A DNA stretch of 64,000 nt from Candidatus Rhabdochlamydia oedothoracis (GTDB taxonomy: Bacteria > Chlamydiota > Chlamydiia > Chlamydiales > Rhabdochlamydiaceae): the NCBI RefSeq assembly GCF_019453995.1, contig NZ_CP075587.1:992001-1056000 (forward strand), written 5' to 3'. A program made the translations under genes and the position numbers. The number at the start of each line of letters is the position of its first letter. The stretch's first letter is position 1. Positions 25,269-35,166 of the stretch are shown piece after piece. The notes beneath the pieces were generated by a model. It ran no database searches, was not told the origin of the DNA, and worked only from the letters and a program-made list of their open reading frames with translations.

Positions 25269-26694
25269 TAAAGTAATGGTCACTATTCCGATCGTTTGTT
25301 AAAACGCCCGGAATAGCGACTTCTTTATCTAAAGACGCCACAATTTGTTTTAAAGCCTCTTGTAATTCTTTATCTCTATTTTCCAATTTTGTTTTAATTT
25401 GCTTTACTGCTGTGACTGCTGTTGAATGATCGCGGGAAAATATCTTTCCAATCTGTGTAAAAGACAATTTAAGAATGGTTCTACATAAGTATATAGAAAT
25501 TTGCCGAGGAAAGGTATGCCGGTGAATTTGCGATTTTCCTATAATTTCTGTAGAGGTTATATCAAAGTAAGAAGCTACTGCAGATAGAATAGTGTCTTTA
25601 TTTAAGGTTTTTTGCTGCTCAAATTGAATGAGGTCAGAAAGAATGGTTTCTACTTGTCCTGACTGCAATTTATCCGGCTTAAAATTTTTATCCTTTAAAT
25701 ATATACGTAATAATAAAGCTTCAAAGGCGCGCAATAAAGAATGATTATTGGAAAACGTCTGAACTAGGAAAAAACATACTTTTTCTGTTAGAGGAAAATT
25801 TCTTACTTTACAACAATGGGTAAGTAACTTCTTACGCTCTATTTCTGTAAGTTCGCTTAATTGTAATACAATACCCCACTCAAATCTTGAAATAAGCCGC
25901 GGCTCGATTTCTTCTAGCTGAGAAGGGGGAGTATTAGAGCTTAAAATAATTTGTTTGTTAGATAAGTGCAGAGTATTAAAGAGGTGAAAAAGTTCTTCCT
26001 GTGTTGCATCTTTACGCATAAAAAGATGAACATCATCTATTAATAAGGCATCCAAATGACGATAGATCTCTCTAAACTTTTGCATTTCTGAAGAACGAAT
26101 AGCAGAAATGACATGTTCGGTAAATGTTTCAGCTCGGACAAATAAGGCTTTAAGACCTCTTTGGCAAAAAAGATGAGTTAGAGCCATTAACAAATGGGTT
26201 TTACCTGTACCGGCTTTCCCCCAAAGAAAAATCGGATTGCAGGCAGCTAGGTTAGGAGGAGCAGAGGTAAAGCATAAAGAAATAGGATCTACTCCTGTTA
26301 GCTCACAGCATAGACGCATAACTACTTCATTGGCTTTAGCTGGAACAAAATTTGCTAGAGTAGCTATAGGATCTAATCTATCTGCAATAGGAGAAAACAC
26401 AGCGGGTTGCTGAGTTTTATCCTTTTTTTTATTCATACCACCATCTGGAACATGAAGATGAACTTTAATGGTTCGAGAGTTATTATTCAGCAAGTGTGTT
26501 TTAATCAAAGGGCGCATATGTTCTTCAAACCACAACATATGAAAAGCATCAGCTGCCTCTAGATAGAGGTTAGTTGCATCAAAATGTAAGATTTTAAGTG
26601 ATCGCAGCCATTGATTTACTGTTTGTTTCCCTAATAGGTCTTCTTGCTTTTTTAAAAACTCTTCCCAAGCTTGCATGGATACCACATGTGACAA
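25258..26694 (-). CDS. dnaA: Chromosomal replication initiator DnaA
   Basis: The product has 478 residues. Domain I (about 5-90; WEEFLKKQEDLLGKQTVNQW) is followed by a linker, the AAA+ domain with Walker A GKAGTGKTHLLMAL near 168 and Walker B LLIDDVHLF near 228, and box VII EPRLISRFEWG near 280. Domain IV has the DNA-binding signature FSRDHSTAVTAVKQI near 430. It unwinds oriC after binding DnaA boxes. Chlamydiae carry two dnaA genes; this is the one downstream of yidC. No cluster of TTATCCACA boxes is seen next to it, so no origin is called here. Confidence 0.92.
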   Translation of the reverse strand: MSHVVSMQAWEEFLKKQEDLLGKQTVNQWLRSLKILHFDATNLYLEAADAFHMLWFEEHMRPLIKTHLLNNNSRTIKVHLHVPDGGMNKKKDKTQQPAVFSPIADRLDPIATLANFVPAKANEVVMRLCCELTGVDPISLCFTSAPPNLAACNPIFLWGKAGTGKTHLLMALTHLFCQRGLKALFVRAETFTEHVISAIRSSEMQKFREIYRHLDALLIDDVHLFMRKDATQEELFHLFNTLHLSNKQIILSSNTPPSQLEEIEPRLISRFEWGIVLQLSELTEIERKKLLTHCCKVRNFPLTEKVCFFLVQTFSNNHSLLRAFEALLLRIYLKDKNFKPDKLQSGQVETILSDLIQFEQQKTLNKDTILSAVASYFDITSTEIIGKSQIHRHTFPRQISIYLCRTILKLSFTQIGKIFSRDHSTAVTAVKQIKTKLENRDKELQEALKQIVASLDKEVAIPGVLTNDRNSDHYFIKS

Positions 26695-26753
26695 CAGGTG
26701 AAACTTAAAAGTAGCAGGTGGCTTAATTTTTGGCTTACTGCTGCCTAAAGCTT

Positions 26754-28619
26754 TTACGCCTTTTTCATTTTACGCATTATAAACCATTGCTGCAATATGC
26801 CAAGACCCATTGAAGATAGCCAGTAAAGATTTAATCCCGAAGGGAAATGATAAAACATTACAGTAAAAACAACAGTCATAATATTACCCATCATTTTTTG
26901 TTGTTTTTGTTGGTCTGTAAGAGTAGCGGTGGTTTTTGTATTCATAGAGGTAAAACGTTGTTGTACCCACATGATGAAACCTAGTAAAAAAGGTAAAAGA
27001 TGGAAACTAGAACCAAAAAAAGGAATAGGATAGCCCCAGCTAAAAAGCACATCTGGTGCTGTTAGGTTATCAATCCATCCAGGGATGAAACTTGCACCTC
27101 TTAATTCAAAAGTAGATTTTAATAAGTCAAACATTCCAATTAAAAAAGGCAATTGAATTAATAGAGGAAAGCAACCCATTAATGGATTAACCCCTTTTTC
27201 TCGATAGAGGCTCATGACCTCCATTTGAGCACGCTTGGGGTCTTTTTTGTATTTCTCTTGAATAGCGGTTACTTGAGGAGCTATTTGGGTCATCTTTAAA
27301 GAAGAATTAATAGACCAAGCATTGAGCGGATAGAGCATAATACGCAATACGAGGGTCAATAAAATAATCGAAATTCCCCAAGATGAGGTCATTCGATAAA
27401 AAAACTTCATGACTAAAAATAAAAATTTAGCAAAAGGTTCTGAAATGAATGTAAACCATCCATGAAAGCTTAAAGCTCCAATATAACCCGGATTATACCC
27501 TTTAGCAGGGTTAGCATATGTTTGATCTACTTTATTCAAGAGGTCATCTTCGAAAGGACCTGCATATAAGCGGAAATGACTTGTTTGTTCATGCAGAGGT
27601 ATCTGCATTTCATAACCTGGATATTTTTCAGGAGGATAAGGTTGATACTCTGGATTAATCAAAGAAAGACGGGTAGGAATTTGCATCCCAGAAATCATCT
27701 GCGCGCGAAATGAACTCCCTTCTGCTGTTAAAGGATCGAGAATCAGTCCCAAAAATCCGTTAGAGTTACAAATCCAATCCGCTGGTATAGCATTCATCGT
27801 TCCATTTTTAGGCAGAGATAGCTGTTCTATTTGTGCTTTTTGAGAACCTCTAAGCATCCGATATTTTAAAGTAGGGGCAGCATTTCCTGAGATAAGCTCT
27901 ACCTCTGGTACTCCTGTCGTTAGCCATAAACCCCGTGTATCTCCATCTATTTTGATTATTACTTCAATGCAGTAAGGGGATAAGCTCGGATCTTTAGAAA
28001 AGGAAAACACCTTTGTGATCCTACGGTTGGGTTGAATGAGTTCAAATTCAATAAGATCATTTTCTAATTTTTTTAAACGATAGGGCTGTGTAGCTAAATT
28101 CGTATCTGAAGATACAATATTCAAAGCATAAAATTTAGGATCCACAAAAGAAATAGGGACGTCTTGTGCATTGAACAGAGTGCGTCTTAATAAAGGATAA
28201 TAGCCACCCGTGGTTGGCTGGTTTTTTTCTCCAGCTCTCTCATTGCTGGTAAAATAAGGAAAGCTAGGAAAATGACTATTTTGCGGAAAGTCTTTTTCAA
28301 TAATCCGATCAAAAGCAATGGGACGCACAGGTGTTTGAGAATCTTTTTTATTATACAGAGCCAAATTAATCTCAGAAATGGCTCCACCTATATTAGAAAA
28401 AACCAACTGCTGGTAAGCATTTTCTAGAACAAAGAACTGCTGTTGTTGTTGGTTAAGCGTATCGGTTGTAATTGGTTTTGCTTCAATTACCTTCTCTATA
28501 TAAACCTTGTGAGTCTCAGTAGTGGTTATTGAAGGTTTTTTAGGTGGAAAAAGCCATTGATTAAGGAAAAAAAATCCTACTGTTAAAAGCAATACAAAAA
28601 GAAAAGAACGTTTATTCAT
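26754..28619 (-). CDS. yidC: Membrane protein insertase YidC
   Basis: The product (621 residues) inserts and folds inner-membrane proteins. An N-terminal anchor (about 4-24; FLFVLLLTVGFFFLNQWLF) precedes a large periplasmic beta domain (about 50-400). The conserved five-helix core (about 410-615) contains SSWGISIILLTLVLRIMLYP, MSLYREKGVNPLMGCFPLL and YHFPSGLNLYWLSSMGLGIL. Its end lies 59 bases from dnaA, and both read on the minus strand. An IS30 terminus lies about 110 bases upstream of the start, so the original upstream neighbour has been displaced. Confidence 0.92.
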   Translation of the reverse strand: MNKRSFLFVLLLTVGFFFLNQWLFPPKKPSITTTETHKVYIEKVIEAKPITTDTLNQQQQQFFVLENAYQQLVFSNIGGAISEINLALYNKKDSQTPVRPIAFDRIIEKDFPQNSHFPSFPYFTSNERAGEKNQPTTGGYYPLLRRTLFNAQDVPISFVDPKFYALNIVSSDTNLATQPYRLKKLENDLIEFELIQPNRRITKVFSFSKDPSLSPYCIEVIIKIDGDTRGLWLTTGVPEVELISGNAAPTLKYRMLRGSQKAQIEQLSLPKNGTMNAIPADWICNSNGFLGLILDPLTAEGSSFRAQMISGMQIPTRLSLINPEYQPYPPEKYPGYEMQIPLHEQTSHFRLYAGPFEDDLLNKVDQTYANPAKGYNPGYIGALSFHGWFTFISEPFAKFLFLVMKFFYRMTSSWGISIILLTLVLRIMLYPLNAWSINSSLKMTQIAPQVTAIQEKYKKDPKRAQMEVMSLYREKGVNPLMGCFPLLIQLPFLIGMFDLLKSTFELRGASFIPGWIDNLTAPDVLFSWGYPIPFFGSSFHLLPFLLGFIMWVQQRFTSMNTKTTATLTDQQKQQKMMGNIMTVVFTVMFYHFPSGLNLYWLSSMGLGILQQWFIMRKMKKA

Positions 28620-28731
28620 GAAGCAATAACCTTAATTTGCATAGGAATGAGTGTTTACTAACCAGTTAGAGTTGGCCTGAAGAGAATCCTAACACAGAAA
28701 AAGATTTAAACTAAAGATAAACTAAGATCAG

Positions 28732-28770
28732 GCCCTTTCAATCTCGAAGTGCACAAAAAAGAACATATAC
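28732..28770 (-). mobile_element. Solo IS30 terminus
   Basis: GGCCCTTTCAATCTCGAAGT followed by GCACAAAAAAGAACATATA matches the left 39 bp of IS30 with a few changes. The match ends at ACATATA; 28771-28821 is unassigned DNA before the next full IS30. Confidence 0.8.
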
Positions 28771-28821
28771 TAGTGCCGATAATTGCCTGAAAAAAAGTCA
28801 CCGACGTTTCGTAATATCGAT

Positions 28822-29961
28822 GGCCCTTTCAACCTTGAAGTGCACAAAAAAGAACATATAAATACTTGAAAAAACATCTATTGTGCACCCGAGCATAGCA
28901 TGTTTGTAGATAATCTCGTAAACACTTCTAGTGGAGTTTCGAAGTTGAGAGCCTTTCTAGGTCTGTTATTTAGTAAAGTTTCCACCCTTTCTATATCCTT
29001 GGAAGTCGTATCTAAAAAGCTTTGTGTTTTAGGAAAATATTGCCTAACTAGTCCGTTTGTATGCTCATTTAAGCCTCTTTCCCAAGAATGGTAGGGCGTT
29101 GCAAAGTAGAAGTCTGTCTCTAGCTCGAAACTAACCATTTGGTGATAGGCAAATTCTTTTCCGTTGTCTGCTGTTAATGTGTGTACAAAATCTTTGATAG
29201 GTTTAAGTTGTTCAATTAACGCTTGACTTACTTCCTCTGCAGTTTTATGAGAAACTTTGGCGAGCTTAGTTAGCTTGGAAGTTCTTTCTACCATTGATAC
29301 AATTACGCCTTTATGTCCTGCCCCTATGACTGTATCTAGTTCCCAGTCTCCTAAACGAGTCTTTTTTTCTACAATACAAGGCCGTTGCTTAATATCTATA
29401 CGACCAGGCATGTTCCCTCTTCCAGAAGCTCCCTTTCTCTGCTTGTTATATTTTTTCCCTCGATGACGGAGCTCTCTATAAAGCTGTCCTCCCTGTCGTT
29501 TATCTTTCCAGATATGATTATAGATGGTCTCATGACTAACATGTTCTTTACCATGTCTTTTAAGCCATCCGGATATTTGTATAGGGCTCCATTGCAACTT
29601 GATTTTTTCTTCAATACGGGTAACTATTTGAGGAGTCATTTTTTTATTGGGCTGAGAATTTTTTCTAAGAAATGCTTTTTCTTGAGCTTGCTGATGACGG
29701 TATCCTCGTTGCCCTTTATTTCTCTTAAGTTCCCTACTAATAGTGCTATGATGAACTTTTAGAATGTTTGCTATTGAGCTAGATGTATCTCCTCTAGCTT
29801 TTAAAATATAAATCTGACATCTTTGGTCATAGGTTAGGTGATGGTAGCCTTTAGGCAAGGTCTCTCCTTGTGTTTGATTGTTAAAAATCACAATAGAGAT
29901 TCTTTCATCGCCTGCCTATTCTTTTTTTAATTCTTCTGTGCACTTCAAACTTGAAAAGACT
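28822..29961 (-). mobile_element. IS30-family element, full copy B
   Basis: The element is 1140 bp with the same termini as copy A. The flanking triplets differ (GAT left, TAA right), so the target duplication is gone, probably through recombination with other copies or later insertion of the MITE on its right. Confidence 0.95.
28878..29891 (-). CDS. IS30 family transposase (copy B)
   Basis: The 337-residue protein is identical to copies C and D by inspection, with FTRLSTNMLC at the C-terminus. The helix-turn-helix and DDE motifs are intact, so it probably makes active transposase. Confidence 0.95.
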   Translation of the reverse strand: MIFNNQTQGETLPKGYHHLTYDQRCQIYILKARGDTSSSIANILKVHHSTISRELKRNKGQRGYRHQQAQEKAFLRKNSQPNKKMTPQIVTRIEEKIKLQWSPIQISGWLKRHGKEHVSHETIYNHIWKDKRQGGQLYRELRHRGKKYNKQRKGASGRGNMPGRIDIKQRPCIVEKKTRLGDWELDTVIGAGHKGVIVSMVERTSKLTKLAKVSHKTAEEVSQALIEQLKPIKDFVHTLTADNGKEFAYHQMVSFELETDFYFATPYHSWERGLNEHTNGLVRQYFPKTQSFLDTTSKDIERVETLLNNRPRKALNFETPLEVFTRLSTNMLCSGAQ

Positions 29962-29964
29962 TAA

Positions 29965-29990
29965 TATATAGTGATTCCGATTCAATCGTA
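29965..29990 (-). repeat. MITE end fragment
   Basis: TATATAGTGATTCCGATTCAATCG repeats the reverse complement of the MITE right end. It appears to be the remains of an older MITE into which copy 3 inserted at a TA. Confidence 0.6.
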
Positions 29991-30097
29991 TATAGTAGTG
30001 CCAGTTCAAAAGTCTAGCTTAATAAGTTTCAAGTCAATGACTTGAAACTTATTATTAATCCTATATTTTTCTATACGATTGAATCGAAACCACTATA
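29991..30097 (+). repeat. TA-inserting MITE, copy 3
   Basis: About 107 bp run from TATAGTAGTGCCAGTTCAAA to GAATCGAAACCACTATA with the central TTCAAGTCAATGACTTGAA hairpin. Both inverted ends are present, so this copy looks complete. Confidence 0.85.
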
Positions 30098-30194
30098 TGA
30101 GATTATCTACAAACATGCTATGCTCGGGTGCACAATAGATGTTTTTTCAAGTATTTATATGTTCTTTTTTGTGCACTTCGAGGTTGAAAGGGCC
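30098..30194 (+). mobile_element. IS30 3' terminal remnant
   Basis: The last 97 bp of IS30 in plus orientation (GAGATTATCTACAAACATGC to GTTGAAAGGGCC) abut the stop codon of the TPR gene. The insertion may therefore have clipped the extreme C-terminus of that protein. Confidence 0.85.
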
Positions 30195-32216
30195 TTAATA
30201 TTCTTCTAGATTACGACTGTTTTCTAGACGGGATAAAAATTCGTGAAAATTCTGTGTTGTGCGTATGTTGTCAAGCCAGTCATCTTGGAGCATTTCCTCT
30301 ATAGGTGGTAGAGAATCCGCTTTAACCGCTTTTTCTAGAAAACGCATGCTAAGCTCAATCTGATTGGAGAGGGAATAAAGACAAGCGAGGTGATAGTAGG
30401 CTTGAGTATTACCTAAACGACTTGCGGTAAATAGTTTTTGTTCTGCATCGCGATAAAGCTGCTCAATTTCAGCAGAATCATATAAATGTTGGCTTAAATT
30501 GATTAAGGTTAAGGCAAAGTCTAAGAGCACTGTATCATTTTCATTTTCTTGTTTAACAGCAAGCCTATAATGATGGATAGCGCGATAGAGATATTCTCTA
30601 GCAGAAGTAAGTTCCCCTAAATGTGAAAGTGCTAATGCTAAGTGATGATGTACATCGTATAAATTAGGATCAATCATTAAAATTTGTGAAAAAATCTCAA
30701 TAGATCTTAAGTAATAACTTTCTTCTTCGAAAAAATCTCCAAGAGTATCTAGTGCACATGCGTAGTGAAATAGCCATTCTGGATATAAAAAGATGGCGTT
30801 TTTTTGTATAATTAATGCTTTTTCAAATAAGTCGATAGATTTTTCTAAAAAGCATCTTTCATGCTTCATTTCTCCAAGCTTAGCTAAAGCCACTGCATAA
30901 TCAAATAAGTAAAAATGAGATTTTTTCAAATAAAGAGCTTTTTTATAAAATTTAAAAGAGGAATAGAGAATATCGGCATCTTGCTCAAGATCTCCGATTG
31001 CTGTATAAATCTTTGCAATTGCATGCCAGTTACGATGATAGGTGCGATTAATAGATAATCCTATTTGGAATTTTTCAATCGCTTGATAATAAAAATCGAT
31101 ATCTTTGAAATAAGTGCCCAGACACTGTAAACAAGACCCATAGCAGTGCCAAATATCAGGACTGTCTTCTTTTTGTTCAATAATCTGACTCATTTTTTCA
31201 TTGGCTTCGTGAATGAGATCAAGGCGTTCTAAATTCATTCCTAGTAAGCTAAGAGCTTCAGCACAGATTGCTTGGGTAAGAAAATGATCAGGATCAACAT
31301 TAAGTGCCTCATTACACTTTTCAATACATAGGCGTAATTTTTTGACATCAGAAAGATTTTTACCTGTTTCACATAGGAATAAAGACCAGTTTAACCAGAT
31401 ATCTAAGGATTTTGGCGATCTTTGAGCAGCTGAAGCAAAATATTCATTGGCTTTGATGAAATGATCTTCATCATGTGTTTGTGTGTATAATTGACAAAAA
31501 GTTTGAGCCAATAAATGCCATAAAGAGGCTGATTCTGGCTCTAAAGAAAGAGCATTCTTAAAATATTGGTTTGCTTTAAAATAAAAACGCGCTTCATTTA
31601 CAAAACTAGCAAATCTATAACAAGCCAGACCAAAGTCTCTCCAAACATCAGTAAGTAATGTTTTATTTAAATTAACCGCGTTTTCAAAGGCCTGTATAGC
31701 ATTATGCAAATCATTGGGTTCTTGCGAATAACTAGCTATATGTAGAAAAATAGACCCCAAATCAGCGTATAAATCAGCAAGAGTATCTATTTTTTGTAGA
31801 GGGCAAAGATCGATTGCTTGAGTTGTTTTCTCATGAGCCTCTAAAAAATATTTTGGATTTTTATAAGTAAATCCTAGAGCAGAGAGCACACTGCTCCAAG
31901 CTTGCCAGATATCTAAATGGTTGGGATTGAGTTGAGCTGCTGTTTTTAGCCGTTTATTTGCTAATAGAAGTGGTTTTTTCTGCTGTTTTTCCTGTGCAAA
32001 TTGAAAAAGGGATAGTCCTTGGGAAAAATACAGCTTAAAATTAGTAGGTTCAAGAGAAAGAGCTTTATTAAAGTAATTTAAACCTTTATCAAAATATTTC
32101 TTAAGCAATGCAAGTTCGCCCTTTGCTTGTAAAGACGTTGCAGCGCTTTGCTCTGGTAAATTTTGTAAATGATTTTGGTTTAATAAGACGGAAGATTGTA
32201 AATTACGTGGATTCAT
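30195..32216 (-). CDS. Tetratricopeptide-repeat protein
   Basis: The 673-residue protein consists almost wholly of helical repeats of about 45-50 residues with TPR-like positions, e.g. YFDKGLNYFNKALSLEPTNF, YFKANQYFKNALSLEPESAS, and YQAIEKFQIGLSINRTYHRN. Roughly thirteen units can be made out. No signal peptide or membrane helix is seen. TPR proteins are scaffolds; in chlamydiae some serve type III secretion, but no partner can be named here. The stop lies directly at the junction with an IS30 remnant, so the end may be altered. No recognisable sequence is seen in 32217-32476. Confidence 0.8.
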   Translation of the reverse strand: MNPRNLQSSVLLNQNHLQNLPEQSAATSLQAKGELALLKKYFDKGLNYFNKALSLEPTNFKLYFSQGLSLFQFAQEKQQKKPLLLANKRLKTAAQLNPNHLDIWQAWSSVLSALGFTYKNPKYFLEAHEKTTQAIDLCPLQKIDTLADLYADLGSIFLHIASYSQEPNDLHNAIQAFENAVNLNKTLLTDVWRDFGLACYRFASFVNEARFYFKANQYFKNALSLEPESASLWHLLAQTFCQLYTQTHDEDHFIKANEYFASAAQRSPKSLDIWLNWSLFLCETGKNLSDVKKLRLCIEKCNEALNVDPDHFLTQAICAEALSLLGMNLERLDLIHEANEKMSQIIEQKEDSPDIWHCYGSCLQCLGTYFKDIDFYYQAIEKFQIGLSINRTYHRNWHAIAKIYTAIGDLEQDADILYSSFKFYKKALYLKKSHFYLFDYAVALAKLGEMKHERCFLEKSIDLFEKALIIQKNAIFLYPEWLFHYACALDTLGDFFEEESYYLRSIEIFSQILMIDPNLYDVHHHLALALSHLGELTSAREYLYRAIHHYRLAVKQENENDTVLLDFALTLINLSQHLYDSAEIEQLYRDAEQKLFTASRLGNTQAYYHLACLYSLSNQIELSMRFLEKAVKADSLPPIEEMLQDDWLDNIRTTQNFHEFLSRLENSRNLEEY

Positions 32217-32476
32217 TTTATATTTTACTCTTTTAAATCTACTTAACTAGGATATCTGCTTTTGGAAGTGATAGCAATCATAAAAATAGCTTTTTTTTTA
32301 GACAATCCTATAACCTAAATTTTAAATCGGTTTTAAAGGGCCTTTATTTGTATCTGATCACTAATAATAAGGCTTTTAGCTGAAAAAAATTAATCTTAAG
32401 ATTTTTTTAGTTTATACCGATATCTTAAAGCTTTTTATGGAAAAAATGCATTCAAATTTTTACTATAGAGAAAAAT

Positions 32477-32902
32477 ATGTTTGAGTATCGAACACAGATT
32501 CGTATGAAGAATACAGACGCAACAGGACATTTATTTTTTTCTGAACAATTCAATCTAGCTCTAGAGGCATTTGAAGAGTTTTTATTTAATAGAGCAATGG
32601 ACTTAGACCAGATGGAAATGCCCATTGTTCATGCAGAAGCTGATTATAAAAAACCTCTACAATTAAGAGATTCATTAAAAATTACATTAGGTATTAAGCA
32701 CTTGGGAAATGCCTCTTTCAGCGTATCCTATCTTTTATTTAATCTTAAAACCCAGGAAGAAGTAGGTAGCGTTATTATTGTACATGTATGTATAGATTCC
32801 ATGACAAAAAAGTCTATACCTCTTCCATTGAAGTTAAGGGAGTATCTCGAAAGACATCTTTGGGAAAAAGACTTTTTAAATGCTGCTCTAGAAGAGGAAT
32901 AG
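32477..32902 (+). CDS. Hotdog-fold acyl-CoA thioesterase (candidate DHNA-CoA thioesterase)
   Basis: The 141-residue protein has the 4-hydroxybenzoyl-CoA thioesterase pattern: TQIRMKNTDATGHLFFSEQF, with the catalytic Asp position near residue 14, then LALEAFEEFL and HAEADYKKPLQLRDSLKI. It lies tail-to-tail with menE, overlapping it by 89 bases. The Men pathway needs a thioesterase to release DHNA from DHNA-CoA, and the position makes this a good candidate (MenI role), though that is inference from context. Confidence 0.7.
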   Translation: MFEYRTQIRMKNTDATGHLFFSEQFNLALEAFEEFLFNRAMDLDQMEMPIVHAEADYKKPLQLRDSLKITLGIKHLGNASFSVSYLLFNLKTQEEVGSVIIVHVCIDSMTKKSIPLPLKLREYLERHLWEKDFLNAALEEE

Positions 32903-34220
32903 GGGTTTTTACAGAGGTATTTTTTAGATGCTTAGGATAAGGCCAAATGCTTACAGGGCATTTAAAAGAAGGAAGGATTTTGTGCAATTCAAAAAAAACT
33001 TGAGCAAAGGATCTTTGCTCAATATCTTCAATAAAAGCAACGGGACGATTCCCAAATTCTTCATCTGGCTTAGGTAATACCGTAGCACAGATAATTCCTC
33101 TGATAGAGCATAGTGCTTGTTCAATTTCTTCTGGTTGTATATTTTCTCCTCCCGAAATAAATAAGCGATCTTTTCTTCCTGTTATATGAAGATGATTATG
33201 TAAACAGATTTTACCTAAATCTTTTGTAGCAAACCAACAAGGAGGTGGGTGTATTTGAAAGCCGTCCCAATAACCTTGAAATAGGTTTTTGCCTTTAACT
33301 AAAATCTCACAATCGTTTGCTATTTTGATTTCACAACAACTTATTGGATAGCCCATGCTTAAATTTTTTAGTCGCAGATCTTCTTTGGTTGCTAGGGTAA
33401 TCATTGAAGTTGTTTCTGTCATGCCGTAGGTAAAAAAAATAGGAAGTTCTTTTACAGATTGGAATAAAGAAAGGCTCGTGTGTGCTCCTCCAACTAAGAC
33501 ACATTGTAACTGCTTGCTTAAAAGAGGTAAGCTGCATTTTTGATCTTTTAAGCGAAATAGTTGAGTGGGAACACAAGATAGATGGGTAATTCTATGGGGA
33601 ATGATCTCTTCCCAGATGGATTTTAAATCTGTTAGCACAACGCATAACCCTATTGTCATACAACGTATTAAAATGGATAAACCACTAACGTGATATAGAG
33701 GTAGTGATAACAGCCAACGAGAACTCTTAGATAGTTGAAGCGGTAGATGCGTGGCTAAAGCACTGGTTAGATAGTTTTCAAAGGTATGGCAAGCGATTTT
33801 GCTTTTACCTGAAGATCCAGAAGTGGCTAAAAAGGTAAACAATTGCTCTGTATCAATTATAGGGTCTATTTGATAAGAGCTAGCAGTAAAAACAAGGGTA
33901 TCTAGATTGATAAAATGAGAAGGCTTGAGTCTTTGGATTAAGTCCTCAATCTGCACTTGAGGAAATTTAGGATTTATCGGACAAGCAATTGCGCCCATAC
34001 GCAAAAGAGCCAGTAATAAAATAACCGTTTTGAACGAAGTGGGTGCAACAAAAGCAATCCTTGTTCCTTTACTTACTCCTAAAGAGAGTAGGTGCTTTAC
34101 TAATTGAGATAAAAGCTTATCTAATTCTTGATAAGATAAGCTATCCAAAGTTGTCTCAATAGCTAAAGCTGTTGGGTTTTCTTTTGCTTGTAGCGCAATA
34201 GGGCAAAGCATTTTAACCAC
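32814..34220 (-). CDS. menE: 2-succinylbenzoate-CoA ligase
   Basis: The 468-residue ANL-superfamily enzyme activates o-succinylbenzoate to its CoA thioester with ATP. Motifs are the P-loop FLATSGSSGKSK near 130, FFTYGMTETTS near 265, and the C-terminal hinge ITGRKDRLFISGGENIQPEE near 350-370, with a Lys in the last 30 residues (FKCPVSI and PKHLKNTSVKTPI). It is the last gene of the menB-menA-menC-menE run and overlaps menC by 8 bases. It looks complete. Confidence 0.88.
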   Translation of the reverse strand: MVKMLCPIALQAKENPTALAIETTLDSLSYQELDKLLSQLVKHLLSLGVSKGTRIAFVAPTSFKTVILLLALLRMGAIACPINPKFPQVQIEDLIQRLKPSHFINLDTLVFTASSYQIDPIIDTEQLFTFLATSGSSGKSKIACHTFENYLTSALATHLPLQLSKSSRWLLSLPLYHVSGLSILIRCMTIGLCVVLTDLKSIWEEIIPHRITHLSCVPTQLFRLKDQKCSLPLLSKQLQCVLVGGAHTSLSLFQSVKELPIFFTYGMTETTSMITLATKEDLRLKNLSMGYPISCCEIKIANDCEILVKGKNLFQGYWDGFQIHPPPCWFATKDLGKICLHNHLHITGRKDRLFISGGENIQPEEIEQALCSIRGIICATVLPKPDEEFGNRPVAFIEDIEQRSFAQVFFELHKILPSFKCPVSIWPYPKHLKNTSVKTPIPLLEQHLKSLFPKDVFRDTPLTSMEEV

Positions 34221-35166
34221 AATAGATCTCTTGTAATAGATGTGTTTGTATCTGCGCTGGGAAAGGGCAAGAACAGATAGGGGAAGAAAAAATAGGAAAG
34301 GGGGTTAAGATATCTTCAGTAAATAAAGATTGTGTATTCAGACCAAGTGGGTAGAGCTTTGTTTGCATGGCCAAGTGAGCAATTTGCATCAACCCTAAAC
34401 CGCTCTCATAGGAGCTGCTAAAAATCAATTTTGTTCTTTTTTTCTCTAAATGTTGCATGAGTTTTTTGGTAGTGAAAAATCCTTGAATCATGGGTTTTAC
34501 GACGACTGCCTTGCAATTAGCTAGATTCTCAAACCTAAAATCAGGGTTTTTCTCTAGAGTTTCATCTAACCCAAAAGGATGGGAAAAATCAGCTAATCGA
34601 GAGGTTTCCCAAGTGGGCTCTTCAATAAAGTCAAATGCTAAGGAAGGAAATTGGCCAAAAAAATACAGGGCTTCTTGAAAACTAAAGCGCTGGTTTGCAT
34701 CTACTCGTAGAGAAAATGTTTTGCGCAAGCTATCAAGGACAGCAAAAGCATCTTCTAAAGAAAGTTGCGAAATCTTAACTTTAACAGAAGAAAATCCTTT
34801 GTGTGCTACCAGCAGTGCCTGCTGCATCATTTCTTGCTTAGAGCCCGATAAGAGAGCGCATAGAGGAATAGGGGGGAAACTGAATTGCTTAAGAGCTGTT
34901 GCCAGTGCAAAAGAAACAGAAGAGTAAAGATGAGAGGTTTTTTTCCCTTTTAATACATTTATTAATTGTAAAAGAGCTTCATCTATTGTCTCTTTACTAC
35001 GACCTGGTAAAGGAGAGATTTCAGCCCATGCTTCTTGCTGATTGCTATCTTTGAGACAAACAAGATGGCTTGAGCGAATCGATTTGTCTTTTTTTGTAAG
35101 TTGAAAACGAAAAATGCGCCAACTTATAACATCCAACCTATGCAAAAAAGAGCTGTAAATAGGCAT
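34213..35166 (-). CDS. menC: o-Succinylbenzoate synthase
   Basis: The 317-residue enolase-superfamily enzyme dehydrates SHCHC to o-succinylbenzoate. The catalytic pattern is present: VKVKIS (Lys), RVDANQRFSFQEA (metal Asp), DFIEEPTWE (metal Glu), GLDETLEK (metal Asp), VVVKPM (Lys), and SSYESGLGL. The start overlaps the end of menA by 43 bases. With menE, menA and menB it forms one minus-strand unit. Confidence 0.88.
   Translation of the reverse strand: MPIYSSFLHRLDVISWRIFRFQLTKKDKSIRSSHLVCLKDSNQQEAWAEISPLPGRSKETIDEALLQLINVLKGKKTSHLYSSVSFALATALKQFSFPPIPLCALLSGSKQEMMQQALLVAHKGFSSVKVKISQLSLEDAFAVLDSLRKTFSLRVDANQRFSFQEALYFFGQFPSLAFDFIEEPTWETSRLADFSHPFGLDETLEKNPDFRFENLANCKAVVVKPMIQGFFTTKKLMQHLEKKRTKLIFSSSYESGLGLMQIAHLAMQTKLYPLGLNTQSLFTEDILTPFPIFSSPICSCPFPAQIQTHLLQEIYCG

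Noticed and set aside
25258-28731. Replication origin next to dnaA
   Set aside because: No cluster of DnaA boxes or AT-rich unwinding region distinguishes the intergenic gaps, and the neighbouring gaps are very short or IS-invaded.
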